From: Candidatus Accumulibacter contiguus
Lineage (GTDB): Bacteria; Pseudomonadota; Gammaproteobacteria; Burkholderiales; Rhodocyclaceae
NCBI RefSeq assembly: GCF_012940005.1
Contig: NZ_SPMX01000006.1
Coordinates: 214,180-278,179, forward strand
Reading direction: 5' to 3'
Length of the DNA: 64,000 nucleotides
The position numbers and the translations under genes are program-made. Below the pieces are notes generated by a model that saw only the letters and a list, made by a program, of their open reading frames with translations, was not told the DNA's origin and did no database searches. The first letter of the stretch is position 1, and the number at the start of each line of letters is the position of its first letter. Below are positions 28,153 to 37,191 of this stretch, piece by piece.

Positions 28153-28612
28153 CCAACTATCTCGCCAATAGCCAGCCGGGCTTGACACCCGGCATGCTTT
28201 TCTCGTTATCGGCGGTGGTTCCGTGCCATGTTCCTCAAACAACGCCTTGTGCCATCGCTGGCCTGATCCTGGCGTTCTTTCACACGAACAGGCCGCTGCC
28301 ATGCTCGTGGAGGCAGACGCCCGCATCGCCGCGTTGCCGCCCATCCTCCACCGAATTCAACAAGTCGACTGTCAGGCTGAACATGGCGGTGACAGCCGAC
28401 CTCAAACGCTTCCTCGCCACCTTCGACCGGAAAATGCGGGTTTGGACCGCGCCGTCGGCACACCGCGAGTAGATCTGGATCGATGCCGGCAACGCCTGGC
28501 GAGCTACCCGACGGTGCAGCCCCGGCAATGCCAATTCAAGGGCAATATCAATCCCTATCATTTCATTGAGGAATTGTTCGCGCACCTGAGTGGCAACGAT
28601 ATCTTCGACGAA
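28140..28612 (+). pseudogene. Decayed, internally deleted copy of the thiamine-diphosphate enzyme
   Basis: Across several frames this stretch matches pieces of the intact gene at 29221-31029. MPSVANYLANSQ corresponds to MLTVATYLAQRL; RHAFLVIGGG to RHVFLVTGGG; HEQAAAMLVEADARIAALPPIL to HEQAAAMAAEAYARIAGKPAIL. After a jump it resumes with DLKRFLATF (intact DLRDFLVAL) and NINPYHFIEELFAHLSGNDI (intact RINPYHFVEALFDCLDEDDI). About 300 codons of the middle are missing, there is an in-frame stop, and at least one single-base frameshift lies near 28238. The copy is diverged rather than recent, so it was a paralogue or a replaced allele. Not expected to make a protein. Confidence 0.75.
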
Positions 28613-28639
28613 AAAAATCTCCATCTTCCAGAGGCAATT

Positions 28640-29120
28640 ACGATGGAATATCGAATTCCAAACCCGACATTTCATGGTATGTTGCGAACATGCTGCTCTG
28701 TTCATCTTGCCCAGCGGCTTCAGCGCTTGTACCAATTCCCGGAGCCTGCTCTCTTTGTGGACCACATCAGCTTGGAAAATCCACCCTGGCGCGACAGCTT
28801 GCGACACGCCAGGATAGCCTGGTCAAGCAGTTTGCCGTTAGATCCCGACGATCCGGCGCGACGATCCGATCCCGCTTCCGTGCCGCTTCCGCTGACCGGT
28901 TTGGTCGTTCTGAACGAAATCCAGACACGACCGGATCTTTTCCCGTTGTTGCGGGTTCTCGCCGACCGCACTGAGACACCGGCACGCTTCCTGATTCTGG
29001 GCAACGCCACACCGGAACTGCTTTGGCGTGCCGCCGAGAGTCTGGCGGACCGCGTCACATTTCAGGAACTGGAGGGTTCTGGACTCGATGGACTGGTGGA
29101 AGACGCGCCTTGGCAACTGA
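28640..29120 (+). pseudogene. Remnant of an AAA ATPase with DUF4143-type architecture
   Basis: One frame holds a Walker A-like GPHQLGKSTLARQLA near 28757-28800. Another holds LTGLVVLNEIQTRPDLFPLL and then TPARFLILGNATPELLWRAA and ESLADRVTFQELEG from about 28895 to 29085. In intact family members these blocks sit in one frame as GPRQVGKTTLA, VVLDEIQ..PDLFPLLR and RFLLLGSASPELL..SESLAGR. The Walker B Asp is Asn here and the DUF4143 C-terminal domain is absent. So the gene was frameshifted and cut short. It lies between the decayed and the intact thiamine-enzyme copies. Confidence 0.65.
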
Positions 29121-29220
29121 GCGAGGAAATTACTGCGGTCCCGGTGGCCAGCCTCGATGCATGCGTGACAGACTCCAGGAGTACTGCGCCTTTGCTCATC
29201 CCCACGGCTCAGACCTGCCC

Positions 29221-31029
29221 ATGCTTACCGTAGCCACTTACCTGGCTCAACGCCTGGCCGATCACGGCCACCGCCATGTCTTCCTCGTCACCGGTGGCGG
29301 GGCGATGTTCCTGAATGATGCACTCTGTCATCATCCCGACATCACGCCCGTATTTTTCCACCACGAACAGGCGGCAGCGATGGCCGCCGAAGCCTACGCC
29401 CGCATCGCCGGCAAGCCGGCCATCCTCAACGTCACTACCGGTCCCGGCGGAATCAACGCGATCAATGGCGTCTTCGGCGCCTGGACCGACTCGGTACCGA
29501 TGCTGGTTTTCTCGGGCCAGGTCAAGCGCGCCACCTGTCTGGCGACGACGCCCGTTCGCGGCCTGCGCCAATTGGGCGACCAGGAAAGCGAAATCATCCC
29601 GATGGTGCGTGCTATCACCAAGTACGCGACGATTGTCGACTCGCCCGATGACCTCGCCTGGCATCTCGATCAGGCGCTGCACCTCGCGACTTCGGGCCGG
29701 CCCGGCCCGGTCTGGCTCGATATCCCGATCGACGTGCAGAGCGCAAAGGTGGAACCAGCCGGCATGCGTCGCTTCGTTCCTCCGCAAGAACCTGGGCACA
29801 GGGTTTCTGATGTCGAGCTGGACGCTTTGATCAAGCGGCTGGGTCAGGCCCGCCGCCCGGTCATTCTCGCCGGAACCGGCGTACGTGCGGCGCACGCGAA
29901 CGAGGAGTTCGCAACGCTGATTCACCGCCTCGGCATCCCGGTGACGACGGCCTGGACCCACGATCTGATCGCCACCGACGACCCGCTGTTCTGCGGTCGC
30001 CCCGGCACCATCGGTACCCGCGCCGGCAATTTCACGGTGCAAAATGCGGACCTCTTGCTGGTCCTCGGCAGCCGCCTCAATATCCGCCAGGTGAGCTACG
30101 ACTGGCCGGGTTTTGCAGCACGCGCTTTCAAGATCCAGGTCGACATCGACGCCGCCGAACTGGAAAAACCGCTGGTCCGGCCCGACCTCGCCATCTGCTG
30201 CGACCTCCGCGATTTCCTTGTGGCGCTGAACGCGCAGCTCGCCGAGAGGCCGCTGCCACGCAACCCCGAGCACGAGCACTGGCTCGCCTGGTGCCGACAA
30301 CGCTTCTTTGCTTACCCGGCAGTGTTGCCAAAACACCGCGAGTTCAGGGGCCGGATCAATCCCTACCACTTCGTCGAGGCGCTTTTCGACTGCCTCGACG
30401 AAGACGACATCGTCGCCTGCGGCAACGCCAGCGCAACCATCCTCCCGTTCCAGGCCGGCGCGATCAAGCATGGTATGCGCATGTTCTCGAACTCGGGCAG
30501 CGCATCGATGGGCTACGACCTGCCGGCAGCGATCGGCGCCTACTTCGGCGCGGTCGCCAGCCGCGGCAGGCAAGGCCGCGTCGTCTGCCTCGCCGGTGAC
30601 GGCAGCATCATGATGAACCTGCAGGAACTCCAGACGGTCGCCCAGCATCGCTTGCCGATCAAGATCTTCGTGCTCGACAACCACGGCTACCTGTCGATAC
30701 GCAGTTCGCAAACGAACTTCTTCCGGCGCGTGGCCGGCGCAGATCCTGACTCGGGCGTTTCACTGCCCGACTTCGTCGCCATCGCCACCGCCTTTGCGAT
30801 TCCGGCGTCACGCCTTGACTCGGCTGACTTCGCCAAGCGGCTTCCGGCACTCCTCGACGCACCCGGCCCGCATTTATGCCAGGTCGTGCTCGACGAGACG
30901 CAGCCGTTCGAACCCCGGATGAGTTCGCGCCAGCTTGACGATGGCAGCATCGTTTCGGCGCCGCTCGAGGACATGTACCCCTTTCTCGAACCCGCGGAAT
31001 TGGCCCGTAACATGCTTTCCAATTCATGA
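29221..31029 (+). CDS. Thiamine-diphosphate enzyme of the acetolactate synthase/YerE group
   Basis: A 602-residue protein with all three domains of the acetohydroxyacid synthase fold: PYR domain with GGGAMFLNDALC and catalytic Glu49 in HHEQAAAMAAEAYAR, a central domain from about 200 to 335, and the PP domain with LAGDGSIMMNLQELQ and FVLDNHGYLSIR. ATG at 29221 gives the family N terminus; ATG at 29161 is a 20-residue longer option. No regulatory ilvN gene is present and the surroundings are sugar genes. YerE of Yersinia, a relative, adds a two-carbon unit from pyruvate to CDP-4-keto-3,6-dideoxyglucose. With rfbFGH upstream, a similar branching reaction is the best inference. Confidence 0.88.
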   Translation: MLTVATYLAQRLADHGHRHVFLVTGGGAMFLNDALCHHPDITPVFFHHEQAAAMAAEAYARIAGKPAILNVTTGPGGINAINGVFGAWTDSVPMLVFSGQVKRATCLATTPVRGLRQLGDQESEIIPMVRAITKYATIVDSPDDLAWHLDQALHLATSGRPGPVWLDIPIDVQSAKVEPAGMRRFVPPQEPGHRVSDVELDALIKRLGQARRPVILAGTGVRAAHANEEFATLIHRLGIPVTTAWTHDLIATDDPLFCGRPGTIGTRAGNFTVQNADLLLVLGSRLNIRQVSYDWPGFAARAFKIQVDIDAAELEKPLVRPDLAICCDLRDFLVALNAQLAERPLPRNPEHEHWLAWCRQRFFAYPAVLPKHREFRGRINPYHFVEALFDCLDEDDIVACGNASATILPFQAGAIKHGMRMFSNSGSASMGYDLPAAIGAYFGAVASRGRQGRVVCLAGDGSIMMNLQELQTVAQHRLPIKIFVLDNHGYLSIRSSQTNFFRRVAGADPDSGVSLPDFVAIATAFAIPASRLDSADFAKRLPALLDAPGPHLCQVVLDETQPFEPRMSSRQLDDGSIVSAPLEDMYPFLEPAELARNMLSNS

Positions 31030-31115
31030 TCGCCAGCCTCCAGCCGTAACGGCTTGCCGGAATCTCAAAAATCGCCCAATATGACCCTATGATTGGTCAT
31101 TGGCTGAAGAGCAAC

Positions 31116-31352
31116 ATGCGTACCGTAAGTCTCGCCGAAGCAAAAGCACATCTCAGCGAATTACTGAATACGGTGGAAGCCGGCGAAGAATTCGTCATCA
31201 CCCGTCATGGTCGCGCCGTTGCCCGGGTATCGCCAGCCGAGAAAACGAAGCAGCCTCTTCCGATCAAAAAATTGGCTACGTTGCGCAAGACGACGCCCGC
31301 CTGGACCGAGCCGAGTGCGGGCATCGTGCGCCAATTGCGGGATGCCGAATGA
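31116..31352 (+). CDS. Phd/YefM family antitoxin
   Basis: A 78-residue protein starting MRTVSLAEAKAHLSELLNTV, the standard Phd/YefM N-terminal DNA-binding fold, with EEFVITRHGRAVARVSP in the middle. GAAGAG lies 6 bases before the ATG. Proteins of this type bind their own promoter and block a partner toxin with the C-terminal tail (here TPAWTEPSAGIVRQLRDAE). The partner PIN gene overlaps its stop by ATGA but is truncated. The pair lies between the thiamine-enzyme gene and the NeuB-like gene. Confidence 0.88.
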   Translation: MRTVSLAEAKAHLSELLNTVEAGEEFVITRHGRAVARVSPAEKTKQPLPIKKLATLRKTTPAWTEPSAGIVRQLRDAE

Positions 31353-31630
31353 TCTATCTGGATACCAGCTTCCTCACTCCGCTGTTTCGCGAGGAGCCAG
31401 TCTCGGAGCGTATCGAGGGTTTTCTGGCTACCGTGCCCGCGGGTACGCTGGCCATCAGCCAATGGACGCGTGTCGAGTTCGCCAGTGTCATTGCTCGCGA
31501 TGTACGCATGAAAACCCTGGACGCGGTAACCGCGCGTAAACTCATCGAGGCTTTTGATTCGCTCGATGATGGTCTGATTTTCGCTGCGAGAAAGCGCAAG
31601 ATAAAAGCAAGGCGAGGGATTCCCGCATAG
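31349..31630 (+). pseudogene. Truncated VapC-type PIN-domain toxin
   Basis: Starts with MIYLDTSFLTPLFREEPVSE, which holds the first catalytic Asp of PIN ribonucleases, and continues with AISQWTRVEFASVIARD, the conserved Glu region. After about residue 75 the sequence departs from the family: the last 16 residues are basic (ARKRKIKARRGIPA) and the C-terminal part with the remaining acidic residues (usually DALHLA and TxDxxL) is missing. Only 93 of roughly 135-140 residues are present, so the nuclease is probably inactive. Start codon overlaps the antitoxin stop. Confidence 0.78.
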
Positions 31631-31866
31631 CCCGCAGCAAATCTCCCTTATAAAGAATGCCAGCAATACTCATGTAAAAGCATGGAAGCGCGCGTGGAGC
31701 GCCGTGTTCGGCCGCCCTTCGCTCGCGACTGCGGGCTGAATGTACTCCTCGCAGAAGCCCCGGCATCGCTTTGCATCGCGCCTTCTCCTTTCGTTCCATC
31801 TCTTGTGAGCGACAAACCGGCCCCGAACATGCTAGATTGATGCATCATCCCTTCACCCGCCAGACC

Positions 31867-32967
31867 ATGAGCCATTCGCAGCAGTCGCAAGCTTCGGAGA
31901 TCTTTGAAGACCTGTTCGTCCTCGAACTGGCAAACAACCACCAGGGCCGTCTTGAACGCGGATTGCGGATCGTCACCGATTTTTCGCGAATCGTCCGCTT
32001 CAACAATGTCAAGGCGGCGATCAAGCTCCAGTTCCGCGACGTCGAAGCCTTCATCCACAAGGAGTTCCGCGAGCGCACGGATATCCGCTACATCCGGCGA
32101 ACGCTCGACAGCCGCCTCTCCAAGGCGGAATACGCCAAGCTCACGACAGCCATCCGGCAGGCCGGTTGCATCCCGATGGCGACGCCTTTCGACGAGGTTT
32201 CGGTGGACCTGTGCGTCAAACTGGGCGTCGAGATCATCAAGATCGCCAGTTCCGACATCAACGACTGGGTGCTGATCGAAAAGATCGCCAGCACCAAGCG
32301 TCCGGTGATCGCATCCACTGGCGGTTCGTCCCTGAAAGATGTCGACGATCTCGTCAAGTTCTTCAACCGGCGTGGAATTCCGCTGGCGATCAATCATTGC
32401 GTCTCGCTTTACCCGTCCGAGAACCACGAAATCGAGCTGAATCAGGTGGACTTCCTGCGCCGGCGTTATCCACACAATGTGATCGGCTTTTCTACACACG
32501 AACATCGGGATTGGCAGACTTCGATTGCCATTGCCTACGCCAAGGGCGCGCGTACCTTTGAACGGCATATCGACATCGCCACTGACGGCAGCCCGGTCGC
32601 GGCGTATTGCAGCCTGCCTCATCAGATCGACCAGTGGTTCAGGGCGCATCGGCGAGTCGTCGAAATGTGCGGCGCACCGGGTACCCAGAAGCGCATTCCA
32701 CCCAGTCAGGAAATCGCCTATCTCAATGCCCTGGTCCGCGGGGTCTATGCCCGACGGGATCTCCGACAAGGACATGCGCTCGGCGACGAAGACGTCTACC
32801 TCGCGATTCCCTTGCAGAAAGGTCAGATCTCCTGCCGCGAACTGATGCGTGGCGAGCTGTTGCTGCGCGACGTCGCGGCGGACGGCGCGATCCTGATCGA
32901 CATGATCGACAGCCCCTACGCCGACAATGAGCAGCTCAAGGCCCTCATCTATCAACGCGGACTCTGA
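31867..32967 (+). CDS. NeuB-like N-acetylneuraminate synthase family protein
   Basis: About 366 residues. The TIM-barrel part begins LFVLELANNHQGRLERGL and includes AAIKLQFRD, MATPFDEVSVDL, EIIKIASSDINDW, PVIASTGGSSL and IGFSTHEHRDW, all in the NeuB order. The C-terminal about 65 residues are a SAF/antifreeze-like domain (DLRQGHALGDEDVYLAIPLQ). NeuB enzymes condense PEP with an aldose to make nonulosonic acids. The usual partners (2-epimerase, CMP-NeuAc synthetase) are not in the window, so the product is uncertain. ATG at 31840 is an alternative start; no clear ribosome site precedes either. Confidence 0.85.
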   Translation: MSHSQQSQASEIFEDLFVLELANNHQGRLERGLRIVTDFSRIVRFNNVKAAIKLQFRDVEAFIHKEFRERTDIRYIRRTLDSRLSKAEYAKLTTAIRQAGCIPMATPFDEVSVDLCVKLGVEIIKIASSDINDWVLIEKIASTKRPVIASTGGSSLKDVDDLVKFFNRRGIPLAINHCVSLYPSENHEIELNQVDFLRRRYPHNVIGFSTHEHRDWQTSIAIAYAKGARTFERHIDIATDGSPVAAYCSLPHQIDQWFRAHRRVVEMCGAPGTQKRIPPSQEIAYLNALVRGVYARRDLRQGHALGDEDVYLAIPLQKGQISCRELMRGELLLRDVAADGAILIDMIDSPYADNEQLKALIYQRGL

Positions 32968-33002
32968 CCGGATCACGCGATGTTTCGACACGACCGGACC
33001 CA

Positions 33003-33953
33003 ATGAAACTGATCAGCATCGTGACCGGCTGTTTCAACGAAGAGGACAACGTTGAAGAACTGTATACGCGCATCCGCGCACAACTCGAACGGCTCCCTGC
33101 TTACGACTACGAGCACATCTTCATCGATAACGCATCGACCGACGGCACCGTCCGCAAGATCAAGGCGATGGCGGCGCTGGACAGGCGCGTCAAACTGATC
33201 GTCAACACCCGCAATTTCGGCCACATTCGATCACCGATCCATGCCCTGCTGCAGGCAAGTGGCGATGCGGTGATCGCCATGGCCTCGGATCTGCAAGAGC
33301 CGCCGGAACTGATTCCCGAATTCATTGCCCAGTGGGAACAAGGCTACCGCGTCGTTGCCGGGGTAAAACCCAGCAGCCAGCACACCACGGCCATGTCCTT
33401 CATCCGACGCTTCTTCTATGCCACCATCGGACGCATCTCGGACACCCGGCTGATCCCGAATTTCACGGGCTTTGGTCTGTATGACCGGGCAGTGGTCGAA
33501 GTCATCCGCCAGATGGACGATCCGTATCCCTACTTTCGTGGCTTGATTGCCGACATCGGTTTCGAACATGCGGAAATCCCTTTCGTACAGCCCCGGCGCA
33601 GCCGCGGCATCAGCAAGAACAATTTCTATACGCTCTATGACATGGCCATCCTCGGCATCACCAGCCACTCGAAGGTGCCGATCCGTCTGGCGACCATGGC
33701 CGGATTCGCACTTTCGGCGCTCAGCCTGCTGGTGGCCATCGCCTACCTGGTCTACAAGCTGCTGAGTTGGGAGCAGTTTTCAGTCGGTATTGCGCCCGTA
33801 CTGATCGGCTTCTTCTTCTTCGCCTCGGTGCAGCTTTTCTTCATCGGCATTCTCGGCGAATACATCGCCGCGATCCACACGCAGGTGTTGAAGCGGCCTT
33901 TGGTGGTTGAAAAGGAACGTGTCAATTTCGATGCCTCCCCACCCGCTCACTGA
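33003..33953 (+). CDS. GT2 glycosyltransferase with two membrane helices (GtrB/ArnC/DPM1-like)
   Basis: A 316-residue transferase: SIVTGCFNEEDNVEELYTRI at the start, IFIDNASTDGTV, NTRNFGH and MASDLQEPPELIPE, where DLQ is the DxD-type motif of polyprenyl-phosphate sugar transferases. RRSRGISKNNFYTLYDMA precedes two hydrophobic helices at about 233-253 and 266-290. The family moves a sugar from a nucleotide donor onto undecaprenyl phosphate for later use on the periplasmic side. The next gene is a polytopic membrane protein that could use such a lipid-linked sugar, as GtrA/GtrB/GtrC sets do. Confidence 0.9.
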   Translation: MKLISIVTGCFNEEDNVEELYTRIRAQLERLPAYDYEHIFIDNASTDGTVRKIKAMAALDRRVKLIVNTRNFGHIRSPIHALLQASGDAVIAMASDLQEPPELIPEFIAQWEQGYRVVAGVKPSSQHTTAMSFIRRFFYATIGRISDTRLIPNFTGFGLYDRAVVEVIRQMDDPYPYFRGLIADIGFEHAEIPFVQPRRSRGISKNNFYTLYDMAILGITSHSKVPIRLATMAGFALSALSLLVAIAYLVYKLLSWEQFSVGIAPVLIGFFFFASVQLFFIGILGEYIAAIHTQVLKRPLVVEKERVNFDASPPAH

Positions 33954-35501
33954 AGCACGATCGGCAGGCACGCGCGCCTCAGTGACCAGAGCGCTCCTCG
34001 CCAGCCTGCTATCACACGACAGGGTCAACTCGGTTCGTCCGCCTGATTCATTGACGATCGCGGCTCTGGCCTACCTTGCCTTGCCCAACTTCATTTTTTT
34101 TTATCGGCTGGCTACGCTGGCCATTTGCCCTCATTTTTTTCATTGCTGCTGGCGTACTCGTTCAGAACCGCGATTGACTGGCAACAGGTCGTCTGGCAAT
34201 TGCCGTACCGCAAATCGGTATGTCTGACCATCGTTACTGCCGCTCTGGTCTGGTGTGCATTTGGCGGCGCGGGGCATTTTGTCGCCGCTTCCATCGACTG
34301 GCAGGCGCGCGACGTAGTTCTCGGGGACCTGGTTTATGGCGACTGGCCAATCTCCTATGCGATCAGGGACGGTGTCCACTACATCCTCCGCTCTGCGATC
34401 GGGTACTTCCTGCCGGCAGCGCTGTTTGCGAAAATGTTGGGGATCCAGGTGGTGGACCTCGCGCTGTATTTGTGGACCGCCCTGGGCGCAGCCCTTTTTC
34501 TGCTCAGCCTGCCGCTGCCGCAGCGACCTGGTTTGCGGCTGCTGCTCCTGTTGCTTGTGGCCGTGATGTTCAGCGGCATGGACTTGCTCGGTGCGCTCGC
34601 CTACTGGGGAGAATGGCCAGAGTTTCCCGTCCGGCTGGAATGGTGGACGAGATTCAGTTACCCATCCCTTTCAGGACAACTCTTCTGGGCACCGAATCAT
34701 GCCCTGCCGATCTGGCTGGGAACCACCCTCTTCTATCGGCACTGGCGACACCCTGCATTCCCGCCGTTTGCTTTGCTTCTCTGCTCGCTGCTGGCACTGT
34801 GGACCCCTTTTGCGCTGCTTGGCCTGGCCCCTTTTTTCCTGCTCAGCGTACTGCAGTATGGCGTCTCCCAAAACCAAAAAATCCCCCTGACACCGCTGAT
34901 CACCACGATCCTCGTCATGGCATTGATGGGCCGTCTCCTGACCTTGAACATCGACGAGATACCGGCCACCAGCAGTCTCCAGCAAGCGGGAACGGCAAAG
35001 GGATTTGTATTGAGCTACCTGGTGTTTGCCCTGCTGGAATTCGGCGCACTGTCGCTCGCCATGTCGCTGCGGCTGCGGCACTCCTGCGGCATCCTGTGGA
35101 TCTCGGTAGCCACTCTAGGGCTACTGCCACTATTGGTTTTCGGCCCGAACAATGATCTGATGCTACGAGCTTCAGCGCCCTCGCTGGTGATGCTCTTGAT
35201 CCTGACACTGACCATCTTTCAACCGGCGAACACCCCGCCTGCCCAAGGCACAAAACCATGGCTGATCGTCGCCATGCTGAGCATTGGTGCCTTTACGCCC
35301 ATCCATGAATTCGGCCGCGCAGTGATGGTGCGGCGCTGGCTACCGAATTATGACCATACCCTGGTCGACCAGCAGCACGGAGTGCTTCCACCACACTACA
35401 TCGGCCGCTTCGACCGGGTGGACCTGCAATGGATTCTCCGCGATCCGGCCATCATTCCAGGCCGCGCCCAGCGACAGGCAACGAAGGTCCGCGACGAGTA
35501 G
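33931..35501 (+). pseudogene. Polytopic membrane protein (GT-C-like), with two poly-T frameshifts
   Basis: From ATG 33931 the frame reads to LPNFIFF at nine T (34094-34102). Removing one T gives IGWLRWPFALIF up to seven T (34134-34140), and removing one there joins SLLLAYSFRTAIDWQQVVWQ and the long frame that ends at 35501. The rebuilt protein has about 520 residues with roughly ten or more membrane helices, loop text GDLVYGDWPISYAIRDGVHY and a hydrophilic C terminus. It resembles GT-C type membrane glycosyltransferases in overall shape only; no family was recognised. It overlaps the GtrB-like gene end, suggesting the two act together. The long part could also start at TTG 34125. Confidence 0.6.
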
Positions 35502-35537
35502 TGAGTCGCTGACGCGACTTTCCCATTCACCCAATGC

Positions 35538-37070
35538 CTACAGCCCAAGAAAATCCTTGATCATGGCAAGAATGCCGGCTTTCGGCTGCGACGCTGCATT
35601 ATCGGCGGGAGAGTTGCTGAACTGGCGGATGAAGGCGTCCATCTCGGCCTCACGGCGTGCGAGAATTTCGGCAATCGCCTCGGCGATTTCCGGGCGCGAG
35701 CGGATGACTTCTTCGACCGTGGCCTGGTCCAGCCGGTAGCAGACCACGTCGGTCTTGGCGATGATCGAGGCGCGGCGAGCCTCACCGGTCAGCACACCTT
35801 TCTCGCCGAAAGTGCCGCCGGCATGAATGGTGCGGAACAGACGCCGTGAATGGTCGGGAAAATCCATCCACACTTCGGCTTCGCCAACCGCCAGCAGGTA
35901 CAGCCAGTGTGGCGCGTCACCCTGATGAAAGATCACGTCGCCGCAGGCGAACGGCGCATGCACCATGCGCTCGCTGATGGTCCGCAGTTCCTCTTCCTGC
36001 AGCCCGGCAAACAGTTCCAGCTTGCGCAGATCGAGCATGCGTCGCTCGATTTCGCGCCGGTGGAGCGACTCCCGGTAAGCATCGTTCTCCTTGGTGATAT
36101 GCAGCGACTGTTCGGGCACCGCCAACTGCATGCCCGCGCGTTGCAAGGCGGCGAAGATATGAATCCGCACCGCGGAGTCGGTGGGATCATCGGGCTGCGG
36201 GTCGAGCATCCAGTAGCGCAGCGCGTAGCGCCCGTAGCCCGGGCCAAACTCCATCAGCACACAGCTTGGTCGAGGTTCCCGGGCGACGTTGGGGATTTCG
36301 GCGGAGCCGATCGTCGCCTCGATTTTCTGGATCACCAGGGTCGGCGGTGATGCATAGGTGACGTGGAACCACACCCAGCGTCGCCAGGGCCAAAGGGGAA
36401 TGTCGGTGCGGCCGAATACGGTGAACTTGCCACGCATCAACTGGCTGTTGGGAACTACCACCACGTCGCCGTTGCGTGTCCGGATCGTCGTCTGCCGCCA
36501 GCGTATCTGGGCGACCCGGCCGGTGATGTCGTCGATCCGGATCCAGTCGCCGGTACGCAGCGAATTATCGACTTGCAGCGCGACACCGGAAAGAATGTTG
36601 CCGAGGGTATCCTGCATCGAGAAGGCCAGGACCGCGGTGATCACCGCCGAAGTGGTCAGCAGACTCGACGGGTCGAATCCGACAATGTGCAGTCGCCCAA
36701 CAATGAAAGCGGCATAGATTATGAGGACAATGATGTCCTCGGCGATACGCACGACGACCATGCCAAAGCGCGGCAGGACAATCCGGAAGACGAAGATCGC
36801 CAGCAGGCGAAACAGCGCCATCCCCGATCCGATGACGAAGATCTCGTGCAGCATCACCGCGACGCGCGAATAGTCGAGCGCCTCGAGCAAGGCACCGAAG
36901 AGTTGCCCGACCAGGCAGAGCCCGAACACCACCACCGTCCCGCCGACCCGCCGGCGTTCCCTGGGCAGCAGACGCAGCGACAGCAGCGCGAATATCACGA
37001 CGGTAGCGATGACGTACTTGGTCTCGGGCAGCCAGAAATAGGCCCAGATTCGCTGCATCACTTCTGTCAT
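35538..37070 (-). CDS. MscS-family channel with C-terminal cyclic nucleotide-binding domain
   Basis: A 510-residue inner-membrane protein. Four hydrophobic segments precede the MscS pore helix region (TSAVITAVLAFSMQDTLGNI, about 140-160) and the beta domain with DWIRIDDITGRV and VVVPNSQLMRGKF. From about residue 365 there is a cNMP-binding domain: ELFAGLQEEELRTISERM, CGDVIFHQGDAPHWLYLL, GGTFGEKGVLTGEARRASI. This is the bCNG layout, in which ligand binding rather than tension is thought to gate the channel. It converges on the membrane-protein gene of the glycan locus (36-base gap) and shares strand with moeA and moaA, about 120 bases apart. Confidence 0.92.
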   Translation of the reverse strand: MTEVMQRIWAYFWLPETKYVIATVVIFALLSLRLLPRERRRVGGTVVVFGLCLVGQLFGALLEALDYSRVAVMLHEIFVIGSGMALFRLLAIFVFRIVLPRFGMVVVRIAEDIIVLIIYAAFIVGRLHIVGFDPSSLLTTSAVITAVLAFSMQDTLGNILSGVALQVDNSLRTGDWIRIDDITGRVAQIRWRQTTIRTRNGDVVVVPNSQLMRGKFTVFGRTDIPLWPWRRWVWFHVTYASPPTLVIQKIEATIGSAEIPNVAREPRPSCVLMEFGPGYGRYALRYWMLDPQPDDPTDSAVRIHIFAALQRAGMQLAVPEQSLHITKENDAYRESLHRREIERRMLDLRKLELFAGLQEEELRTISERMVHAPFACGDVIFHQGDAPHWLYLLAVGEAEVWMDFPDHSRRLFRTIHAGGTFGEKGVLTGEARRASIIAKTDVVCYRLDQATVEEVIRSRPEIAEAIAEILARREAEMDAFIRQFSNSPADNAASQPKAGILAMIKDFLGL

Positions 37071-37191
37071 CGCTTCTCCTTCGTCCTCTCAGGCAATGGC
37101 GCCCGCGTTTTCCTGGGGCCGCTCGAGCAGTCTGCCGCTTGTGCCGCTGGCCAGATCTTTCGGTGAGCCTCGACTGCAGCCGACCCGGACC

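Noticed and set aside
29221..31029. Thiamine enzyme considered as acetolactate synthase for branched amino acids
   Set aside because: No small subunit or ilvC is present and the gene lies in a polysaccharide operon next to its own decayed copy.
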